Of a stretch of 30,030 bases of DNA, positions 24,187 to 30,030 are shown piece by piece (position 1 is the first letter of the stretch; the number at the start of each line of letters is the position of its first letter). The DNA lies in contig JAEWDM010000039.1 of NCBI GenBank assembly GCA_023390115.1, forward strand, positions 1 to 30,030, in the 5' to 3' direction. A program made the position numbers and the translations under genes. This DNA is from Bacillota bacterium. Lineage in GTDB: Bacteria > Bacillota > Clostridia > Acetivibrionales > DSM-27016. The notes beneath the pieces are model-generated. The model was not told the DNA's origin and did not search any database. It was given only the letters and a program-made list of their open reading frames with translations.

Positions 24187-25458
24187 ATGGAAACATTGCG
24201 TTTGGGTTCTTCGGGGCCATATGTAAAGCTTATACAAAGCCTTCTCAACAGGATAGGGTACAACGCAGGTCGTGTAGACGGCATTTTTGGCAATTCCACC
24301 AGAAGGGCTGTCATAAGCTTTCAAACCAATAACGATCTTGTTCCCGACGGCGTTGTAGGTCCTGCGACATGGGACTATTTCATGAGATTTCTGCGCGGAT
24401 ACGATGTTTACACAATTCGTCCGGGAGATACAATGTATAATCTTGCACGCAGGTATTATACTACGCTGAATGCCATACTTACAGCTAACCCCGGAGTTAA
24501 TCCCAACAATTTAAGCGTAGGCCAGACGATAATTATACCCTATGGGATTCAGGTGGTATTTACAGATATCGACTATACCTATACCATTATGGAGATTGAT
24601 ATACAGGGCTTAAAAGCCAGATATCCCTTCCTTGAGGTCGGAGTCGCCGGGAAAAGTGTTCTTGGCAAGAATTTATACTACATAAGGCTTGGAAGAGGCC
24701 CTAATGAGGTTTTTTACAACGGCTCGCATCATGCCATTGAATGGATTACCAGTCCCCTGCTTATGAAATTCATAGAAAACTTTTCAAATGCATATGCATC
24801 CGGAACGAACATAAGAGGATACAATGTTCAGGACATATGGAACAGAAGCAGCATATATATAATCCCTATGGTCAACCCCGACGGTGTAGACCTTGTACTG
24901 GAAGGAATAAGCCCCCAGAACCCATATTATGAATTTGTAAACAGAATAAATAATACCGGGCTACCCATTTCCAGGGTATGGAAAGCCAACATAAGAGGAG
25001 TGGACTTAAACCTTAATTATCCTGCGGAATGGGAAAGAGAGCATCAGGAGGAAATTGAGCTTGGAATCACAGGCCCCGCCCCCTCGGAATACGGTGGCCC
25101 TGCCCCGCTGTCCGAACCCGAATCTACAGCAGTTGCAGACTTTACAAGGCAGCACAACTTCAGGCTGGTCATAGCCTACCATACGCAAGGCCGTGTAATA
25201 TACTGGCAGTTTATGAATTACGCTCCTCCCGAAGGACTTACCATTGCAAGAATTTTTTCAAACATCAGCGGCTATGCCTATTCGGAAAACCCAAGCGAAG
25301 CTTCATATGCCGGATACAAAGATTGGTTTCTTCAGGAATACAGGAGACCGGGGTACACTATTGAGGTGGGTCTCGGTGTAAATCCCATACCCATTTCACA
25401 GTTTCCTGGAATATATGCCGAAAATGAAGGTATAATGCTTCAGGCGGCGGTGCTATAA
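24187..25458 (+). CDS. Peptidoglycan-binding / LysM / M14 zinc carboxypeptidase (gamma-D-glutamyl-diamino acid endopeptidase-like)
   Basis: This 423-residue protein has three domains: a PG_binding_1 domain (about 3-68, LRLGSSGPYVKLIQSLLN to GVVGPATW), a LysM domain (about 74-118, YTIRPGDTMYNLARRY to IIIPYG) and an M14 carboxypeptidase domain (about 130-420). The zinc ligands fit His182 and Glu185 (HHAIEW) and His332 (AYHTQG), with catalytic Glu393 in YTIEVGLG. This layout matches endopeptidase I of Bacillus sphaericus, which cleaves gamma-D-Glu-diamino acid bonds in peptidoglycan peptides. No signal peptide is seen, which fits an enzyme acting on the forming spore cortex from the mother cell or recycling muropeptides. 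The ribosome site is weak and lies in a hairpin. Confidence 0.9.
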   Translation: METLRLGSSGPYVKLIQSLLNRIGYNAGRVDGIFGNSTRRAVISFQTNNDLVPDGVVGPATWDYFMRFLRGYDVYTIRPGDTMYNLARRYYTTLNAILTANPGVNPNNLSVGQTIIIPYGIQVVFTDIDYTYTIMEIDIQGLKARYPFLEVGVAGKSVLGKNLYYIRLGRGPNEVFYNGSHHAIEWITSPLLMKFIENFSNAYASGTNIRGYNVQDIWNRSSIYIIPMVNPDGVDLVLEGISPQNPYYEFVNRINNTGLPISRVWKANIRGVDLNLNYPAEWEREHQEEIELGITGPAPSEYGGPAPLSEPESTAVADFTRQHNFRLVIAYHTQGRVIYWQFMNYAPPEGLTIARIFSNISGYAYSENPSEASYAGYKDWFLQEYRRPGYTIEVGLGVNPIPISQFPGIYAENEGIMLQAAVL

Positions 25459-25478
25459 TTAAATATATGTTACTTCCA

Positions 25479-25507
25479 TTCACATTGCAGGACTTTTGGG
25501 TTATAAT
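25479..25507 (+). promoter_or_regulatory. Probable sigma-A promoter for the 204-residue unknown protein
   Basis: TTCACA (25479-25484, 5 of 6 to consensus) and TATAAT (25502-25507, 6 of 6) are spaced 17 bases apart, about 65 bases before the ATG at 25573. It separates this gene from the M14 peptidase gene transcriptionally. Confidence 0.6.
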
Positions 25508-25572
25508 ATTGCTTATGGCGAGCACACAAGCTATTGTGACATAAAGCCTATTAATAAGGAGCTGGTTCGGTA

Positions 25573-26187
25573 ATGCCCATAATAAACGGTAAAATAAGGG
25601 TATCAGAAATCAAAAACTTAAAAACACCTGATGCTGCAAGATACAGTATAAATTACGGTGTAAGCAAGTCGGCTGAAAGGCAAAGGCAAAACAGTCACAT
25701 TATAATATCTGCATTAAAAATGCAGAGCGATATGCTTCTTTACATAGACAGCCTGATGTTCAATTCCATTTCAAAGCAGGGAGAAGCATGCGCCTTGAGC
25801 TTTATCAAGTTTTTAGACTCCGGAGGTCTGGACTACCGGTACAGGAAAACCACCCAAGCAGCAAGCCAATCTTTTTGGGACAAGATAATAAGCTCCGGCG
25901 GGAGGACAGTCGATTCACATAAGATATACTGCTTTATACCCGACGATGTATGGAGCAACCCCGATCTTATTTTTGCACTGCCATTCCACGGCGTGAAATA
26001 TTATATATGCTGCGACGGTATAGATAAGGAAAAGCTTCTTGATGATGCCTATGCAGGATTCATTTCTCAGGAGGAGACAAAAAAACTGTTTAAGCTTTCT
26101 GTCTTTGATTGCTGCTCCTATGGGCAAATGGGAATATCCACCGACTCCCTGTCCTTAGAACAGCTTAAAAACACACTTCAGGTTTAG
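25573..26187 (+). CDS. Hypothetical protein, family not recognised
   Basis: This 204-residue soluble-looking protein has no signal peptide, membrane segment or motif I recognise. The N-terminal ~90 residues look helical and polar (KSAERQRQNSHIIISALKMQ). The C-terminal half is mixed alpha/beta with a Cys cluster (YYICCDGIDKEK, VFDCCSYGQ) and a line of aromatic residues. It has AAGGAG 11 bases before ATG, its own good promoter and a strong terminator-like hairpin after its stop, all of which argue for a real monocistronic gene. Neighbours (M14 cell-wall enzyme, GH42) do not explain its function. Confidence 0.7.
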   Translation: MPIINGKIRVSEIKNLKTPDAARYSINYGVSKSAERQRQNSHIIISALKMQSDMLLYIDSLMFNSISKQGEACALSFIKFLDSGGLDYRYRKTTQAASQSFWDKIISSGGRTVDSHKIYCFIPDDVWSNPDLIFALPFHGVKYYICCDGIDKEKLLDDAYAGFISQEETKKLFKLSVFDCCSYGQMGISTDSLSLEQLKNTLQV

Positions 26188-26196
26188 CAACCTTTG

Positions 26197-26234
26197 GGGA
26201 CACTCCTTAAAAAAACAAGGAGAAGGAGTGTCCC
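26197..26234. terminator. Strong hairpin between convergent genes
   Basis: There is a perfect 12-bp stem, GGGACACTCCTT (26197-26208) with AAGGAGTGTCCC (26223-26234), and a 14-base A-rich loop. It sits between the stop of the 204-residue protein gene (plus) and the stop of the GH42 gene (minus), so it is probably a two-way terminator, though T-runs are weak on both sides. Confidence 0.75.
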
Positions 26235-26240
26235 GTACTA

Positions 26241-28280
26241 TTAAATTTCCCTTTCCAGTATTGCCACACCCTTGGGCTCAATTGAAAGCATACCCTGTGC
26301 CGTCTTTCCCGTTATCAGCTCTGAAAAGCATCCGCTCGCAAGATTTATATCGACGGAGGAGTCATTATGGTTCAGCACAAAGGTAAATTCCTTATTCTCC
26401 TTAAACCTCTGCGTAAGCTCAACATTCTCAGGCACATCTAAAACCGGGCCTACGTCTCTTGCGCTGCATATATATTCCATAAAGTCCTTTAGAAAGGCTT
26501 CTTCGGGATCAGATGCAATATAATATGCCCTGCCCCTTCCATACAGATTCTCGGTAAGAGCCGGACGGCCAGCATAAAAGTCGCTTCCGTACACAGCCAG
26601 CTCCCTGGCCCCTTCAAGGTGCATAAGATCGCACAGCATACCGCAGCTATATGTTCCCTTCATGCTTCCAAGCTCTTCCTTGACGACTATGCTATTTTGG
26701 GCCTCGGGAAATAATGCGTCTATTTCCTCAACCCATATTCCAAGCAGCTTTCTTAGCTCCCCGGGATAGCCTCCCAGCGTTACCAGTTCATTTTCATTAA
26801 CTATTCCGCTGAAGAAGGTTGTTATAAATACGCCTCCTGCTTCAACAAAACTTTCCAGCTTTTTTGCTGCTCCCGGCTTTACCATATAAAATACAGGGGC
26901 TATAACAATCTCATATCCGGATAAATCAGACTCGACTCCTATCATATCTATTGAAATATTCATACCATACAGGCAGCTATAATACTTCTCTATCTGCTCA
27001 AGGTATTTTAGCCTTATGCTTGGTCCGCTGGAAAACTCTACAGCCCACCAGTTATCCCAGTCAAACATTATAGCTGCCTTCGGCCGCGCTCTTGAGCCAA
27101 TAAGCTTATCTCCAAGAGCTTTAAGCTCCTCTCCGAGCCGGGCACATTCCTTGAACACCCTGGTGTTTTCGTGCCCTGCGTGTGCAATGACCGCACCATG
27201 ATACTTTTCACATGCACCAAAGGAACGCCTTAACTGAAAAAACATAACCGAATCTGCTCCGTGGGCCACTGCCTGATAGCTCCACAGCCTCATAACGCCC
27301 GGCCTTCTGAGACTATTATACTGCTGCCAGTTCTGCTGGCTTGGAGTCTGCTCCATCAGCATAAAGGGCTGTCCATGCTTCAATCCCCTCATAAGATCAT
27401 GCCTCATTGCTACATTGCTGATAGGCTCGACAGCAGACGGGTAATTATCCCATGACACTACATCCATGTAGCGTGCCCATTTAAAATAGTCCAAAGGCTT
27501 GAAGGTACCCATAAGATTTGTTGTCACAGGTATATCGGGAGTAATCCCTTTGATGACGTCATACTCAGCCTTGTAGCACTGGAGGCTGGAGTCGGACATA
27601 AATCTGTTGTAGTCAAGAGCTATCCCCTGAAAATTTGTGCATTGCTTTCCGTTATCAAGCCACATTTCATTAAGGTGTGAAGGAGGAACTATCTCATCCC
27701 AATCATAAATTGTGTGCCCCCAAAAGCTCATATTCCACCTTCTATTGACCTCCTCAACTGTACCATAACGCTGCTTTGCCCATGTTCTGAAGCTTGCGGC
27801 ACAATTTTCGCAATAGCAGTAATTCCCATATTCATTTGCTATATGCCATACCACAAGGCCGGGGTAATCCTTATACCTCTCAGCCAGCTTTTCTGTAAGC
27901 GCCGTTGAAAACCTTCTGTACACACTGCTGTTAGGACAAAAATTTACCCTTCCTCCGTGAGCACGCTTATGTCCGTTTATATCAACCGGAAGGATCTCGG
28001 GATATTTTTTTGACATCCATGCCGGCTGTGCCGCAGTAGAAGTCGCAAGGCATACCTTTATTTCATTCTGAGCGACAAGCTCCATAACCTTATCCAGCCA
28101 TTCAAAGTCATACACATCCTCACTGGGCTGAAGCCTGGCCCAGCTGAACACAGGCAGGGTAACTATGTTTATCCTCGCCGCCTTGAACATTCTCATATCT
28201 TCCTTCCATATTTCCTCCGGCCACTGGTCTGGATTATAATCCCCGCCGTAATAAACTACCGGAAAATTCGGATTAAGCAT
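26241..28280 (-). CDS. Glycoside hydrolase family 42 beta-galactosidase
   Basis: This 679-residue protein is a complete GH42 enzyme. Its TIM-barrel domain starts YYGGDYNPDQWPEE. The acid/base is Glu150 in WHIANEYG and the nucleophile is Glu310 in LMEQTPSQQNW. A zinc site of four Cys (115, 155, 157, 160; CYCENC) is present as in thermophilic GH42 structures. A trimerisation/beta-sandwich domain and a small C-terminal beta domain follow. No signal peptide is seen; it probably acts on imported galactosides such as arabinogalactan or galactan fragments, or on arabinosides. It has a strong ribosome site (AGGAGGTAAAAAT before ATG), is divergent from an AraC regulator and ends at a hairpin. Confidence 0.93.
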   Translation of the reverse strand: MLNPNFPVVYYGGDYNPDQWPEEIWKEDMRMFKAARINIVTLPVFSWARLQPSEDVYDFEWLDKVMELVAQNEIKVCLATSTAAQPAWMSKKYPEILPVDINGHKRAHGGRVNFCPNSSVYRRFSTALTEKLAERYKDYPGLVVWHIANEYGNYCYCENCAASFRTWAKQRYGTVEEVNRRWNMSFWGHTIYDWDEIVPPSHLNEMWLDNGKQCTNFQGIALDYNRFMSDSSLQCYKAEYDVIKGITPDIPVTTNLMGTFKPLDYFKWARYMDVVSWDNYPSAVEPISNVAMRHDLMRGLKHGQPFMLMEQTPSQQNWQQYNSLRRPGVMRLWSYQAVAHGADSVMFFQLRRSFGACEKYHGAVIAHAGHENTRVFKECARLGEELKALGDKLIGSRARPKAAIMFDWDNWWAVEFSSGPSIRLKYLEQIEKYYSCLYGMNISIDMIGVESDLSGYEIVIAPVFYMVKPGAAKKLESFVEAGGVFITTFFSGIVNENELVTLGGYPGELRKLLGIWVEEIDALFPEAQNSIVVKEELGSMKGTYSCGMLCDLMHLEGARELAVYGSDFYAGRPALTENLYGRGRAYYIASDPEEAFLKDFMEYICSARDVGPVLDVPENVELTQRFKENKEFTFVLNHNDSSVDINLASGCFSELITGKTAQGMLSIEPKGVAILEREI

Positions 28281-28346
28281 ATTTTTACCTCCTGTAAAGC
28301 TTACGCAAATTGATTTTTTACAAATATATCGTATAATTATATTATC

Positions 28347-28375
28347 ATTATATGTTATGCATATGCCTTTATCAA
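28347..28375 (-). promoter_or_regulatory. Probable sigma-A promoter of the GH42 gene
   Basis: On the minus strand, TTGATA (28375-28370, 5 of 6) and TATAAT (28352-28347, 6 of 6) are spaced exactly 17 bases apart, about 70 bases before the GH42 start. A weaker plus-strand candidate for the AraC gene (TTTATC 28368-28373, TATAAT 28391-28396) overlaps its -35, so the two divergent promoters may compete. Confidence 0.65.
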
Positions 28376-28423
28376 TCTTATTATATTGACTATAATATAA
28401 CTATTTTGACATTGGAGACGATC

Positions 28424-29266
28424 ATGAATAAAATAATAATGCCCCTTATAACCCAATTTGAAAGCAAGCTGCCATTTTATATATCCAGTATAGGAGTAAG
28501 AGAAAATCAGGAGCATATAATGAGGCCTTCAGGCTACCCTGACTTTCATTGGATTCATTGTACAAAGGGATCCGGAATTCTTCTGTTAGAAGGAGGAGAA
28601 CACGCTATAACCGAGGGTATGGGTTTTTTTCTTTATCCCGGAACACCTCATGAATACTACTCTGTCCATCAGCCGTGGGAAACACATTTTATTACCTTTA
28701 ACGGGTTCTCGGTACTGCAACTGCTGAATAACCTTCACTTTAAGGAAAGAAGCGTATTCTATATAGAAAACACATATCTTGTCAGCATGCAGCTCAAAAA
28801 CATTTATACCTGTCTGAGCTCCGCAGACTCTAAGAGAAGCTACGAGTCCTCCATACTTCTTTACAGGTTTCTTATTGAAGCAGAAAATTATATAACCCCG
28901 GAGGGCGGTGCGTTTACCCATTTAATACGTAAGCAGCTTGAGCCTGTTATACTTTTTATGGAGAACAATTTCCGGGACAGTCCTTCTCTTGAGGAAATGG
29001 CAGTACTTATAGGCATAACGCCATATCACCTTTGCCGCCTTTTCAAGCAAGCCTTCAACATGCGTCCATTCGTCTATTTCACAAGAGTAAGAATACAAAA
29101 AGCAAAGGAAATGCTTATAGAAAATTGGGAAAAGCCTGTAAAGGCTATAGCACAAAGCTCCGGCTATAATGATACCAGTTACTTCTGTGCAGTATTTAAG
29201 GAATTTGAGGGAATTACCCCCACACAATTCAGAAAAATGCACAGCAAGGGGGACATTTCTCAATAA
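28424..29266 (+). CDS. AraC-family regulator with N-terminal cupin domain (GH42 control)
   Basis: This 280-residue protein has an AraC-type N-terminal sensor (PDFHWIHCTKGSGILLLEGG, GMGFFLYPGTPHEYYS) and a C-terminal double helix-turn-helix (MENNFRDSPSLEEMAVLIGI to SSGYNDTSYFCAVFKEFEGITPTQFRK). Start ATG at 28424 is 6 bases after GGAG; a longer frame from 28352 has no ribosome site and begins with a low-quality segment inside the promoter region. It is divergent from the GH42 gene with 143 bases between them, so it likely activates that gene when its sugar is present. It is only distantly like the other AraC protein in the window. Confidence 0.9.
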   Translation: MNKIIMPLITQFESKLPFYISSIGVRENQEHIMRPSGYPDFHWIHCTKGSGILLLEGGEHAITEGMGFFLYPGTPHEYYSVHQPWETHFITFNGFSVLQLLNNLHFKERSVFYIENTYLVSMQLKNIYTCLSSADSKRSYESSILLYRFLIEAENYITPEGGAFTHLIRKQLEPVILFMENNFRDSPSLEEMAVLIGITPYHLCRLFKQAFNMRPFVYFTRVRIQKAKEMLIENWEKPVKAIAQSSGYNDTSYFCAVFKEFEGITPTQFRKMHSKGDISQ

Positions 29267-29428
29267 ATCAGCAAAATTCTTCAAAAATTTGCTTAAAACC
29301 TCTTTACCAAACTCATGTTCTGTGTTAAAATATAGAAAATAGTATATTACGGCATGCATGCTTAAATGATTGTCTTAGAATTGCAACGCTGCCCCTTCAT
29401 TTGCTCCCTGCCGGAAAAGGAGTCAAAT

Positions 29429-30030
29429 ATGCCCAGAAAATCCCGTGAAAAGCACCCCGGTGCAATTTTTCATATAATGTCCCGCAGTGAGTCCGAATTC
29501 CTCCTTTTCAGGGATGATGCCGACAAGGATTATTACCTCGGGCTCCTTAAGAGATATACCGACAAGTATAAGTGCGGCATTTATGCGTACTGCTTAATGG
29601 ATAATCACCTGCACCTTCACTTGGACCCAAAGGGCTTCGATGTGTCAAAGTTTATGCACTGCTTAAATACTGCCTATGTCCGGTATTACAATCATAAATA
29701 CAAAAGACACGGACACGTGTTTCAGGGCAGGTTTGAGAGCAGGATACTGGACACTGACGAATACAACCTCGCGGTTTCGGCCTATATACACAACAACGCC
29801 CATGATATAGAGGGCTACGCAGGCAGAGAGGAGGCATACAGGTATTCCTCCTACGGCATATATCTGGGCATAAGGAGAGATTTGCTCGGGCTGGTTGACA
29901 AGAGCTTTATTATGAAGCTTTTCAATATAGAGGACCATGAACAGTTTGCAGAAAAATACTTTGGCTTTGTAAGCCACCAAAGGGATGTGGGCAGCTTCAA
30001 AAAGCTGAAAAAAAGCCTTTCCACGGCAGT
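29429..30030 (+). CDS. IS200/REP-type Y1 transposase (RayT-like), cut by right edge
   Basis: This frame is open from ATG 29429 to the right edge (200 codons and counting), with AAAAGGAG 6 bases before the start. The product begins MPRKSREKHPGAIFHIMSRS and carries the HUH metal motif as NHLHLHL (~58-64). Next come the pattern FMHCLNTAYVRYYNHKYKRHGHVFQGRF and the Tyr-containing helix YNLAVSAYIHNNAH, where the nucleophilic Tyr is expected. These are features of REP-associated tyrosine transposases (Pfam Y1_Tnp), which are usually single-copy, domesticated genes in clostridia. The C-terminus is outside the window. No flanking insertion-sequence ends are visible on the left. Confidence 0.87.
   Translation, partial: MPRKSREKHPGAIFHIMSRSESEFLLFRDDADKDYYLGLLKRYTDKYKCGIYAYCLMDNHLHLHLDPKGFDVSKFMHCLNTAYVRYYNHKYKRHGHVFQGRFESRILDTDEYNLAVSAYIHNNAHDIEGYAGREEAYRYSSYGIYLGIRRDLLGLVDKSFIMKLFNIEDHEQFAEKYFGFVSHQRDVGSFKKLKKSLSTA

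Noticed and set aside
28922..29359. Minus-strand open frame of 145 codons
   Set aside because: It overlaps the helix-turn-helix region of the AraC gene on the other strand and shows no protein-like motifs or ribosome site.
1..30030. CRISPR arrays, tRNA or rRNA genes, known riboswitches
   Set aside because: No regularly spaced repeats, cloverleaf-like segments or recognised aptamer cores were seen on either strand.

Overview
The window looks like a low-to-moderate GC Firmicute of the class Clostridia, probably an anaerobic, plant-polysaccharide-degrading clostridium. The basis is the strong Shine-Dalgarno sites (GGAGG) with ATG, GTG and TTG starts, clostridial-style intergenic AT-richness, the YjfB-family small protein, and the GH31, GH3 and GH42 glycosidases paired with AraC regulators. 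The genus is an inference; no rRNA or other marker gene is present.

Left half (1-16735, all minus strand, read right to left). About fifteen closely spaced or overlapping genes appear to form one long operon: Ppx/GppA-type phosphatase, ABC-2 ATPase, two ABC-2 permeases, membrane-anchored UshA-like 5'-nucleotidase, acyl carrier protein, AMP-forming adenylation protein, DUF3343 Se/S-carrier-like protein, cysteine desulfurase, NTP_transf_5-type nucleotidyltransferase, two subunits of a class I fumarase/tartrate-dehydratase-like enzyme, thymidylate-kinase-like P-loop protein, and three tandem copies of a large protein with an alpha/beta-hydrolase fold (the third runs off the left edge). A divergent LuxR-type regulator with an AcoR-like GAF sensor (17340-18131) sits across a 604-base AT-rich gap. 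I recognise no described pathway with this content. The parts (carrier protein, adenylation protein, sulfur donor, dehydratase, hydrolases, exporter, dedicated regulator) suggest a small thiotemplated pathway that makes and exports a sulfur- or selenium-containing, possibly phosphorylated metabolite. This is the main candidate for an undescribed system.

Right half. A GH3 beta-glucosidase and GH31 alpha-xylosidase-like operon (22769-18288, minus) is divergent from an AraC regulator, with a perfect 12-bp inverted repeat between them. A plus-strand group follows: YjfB-family small protein, a peptidoglycan-binding/LysM/M14 carboxypeptidase, and an unrecognised 204-residue protein. A GH42 beta-galactosidase (minus) is then divergent from a second AraC regulator. 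The right edge holds the start of an IS200/REP-type Y1 transposase. The glycosidase units look like two local, sugar-responsive oligosaccharide-use modules.

No rRNA, tRNA, CRISPR array or complete insertion sequence was found. All family assignments come from reading motifs in the translated sequence; none was confirmed by a database search.
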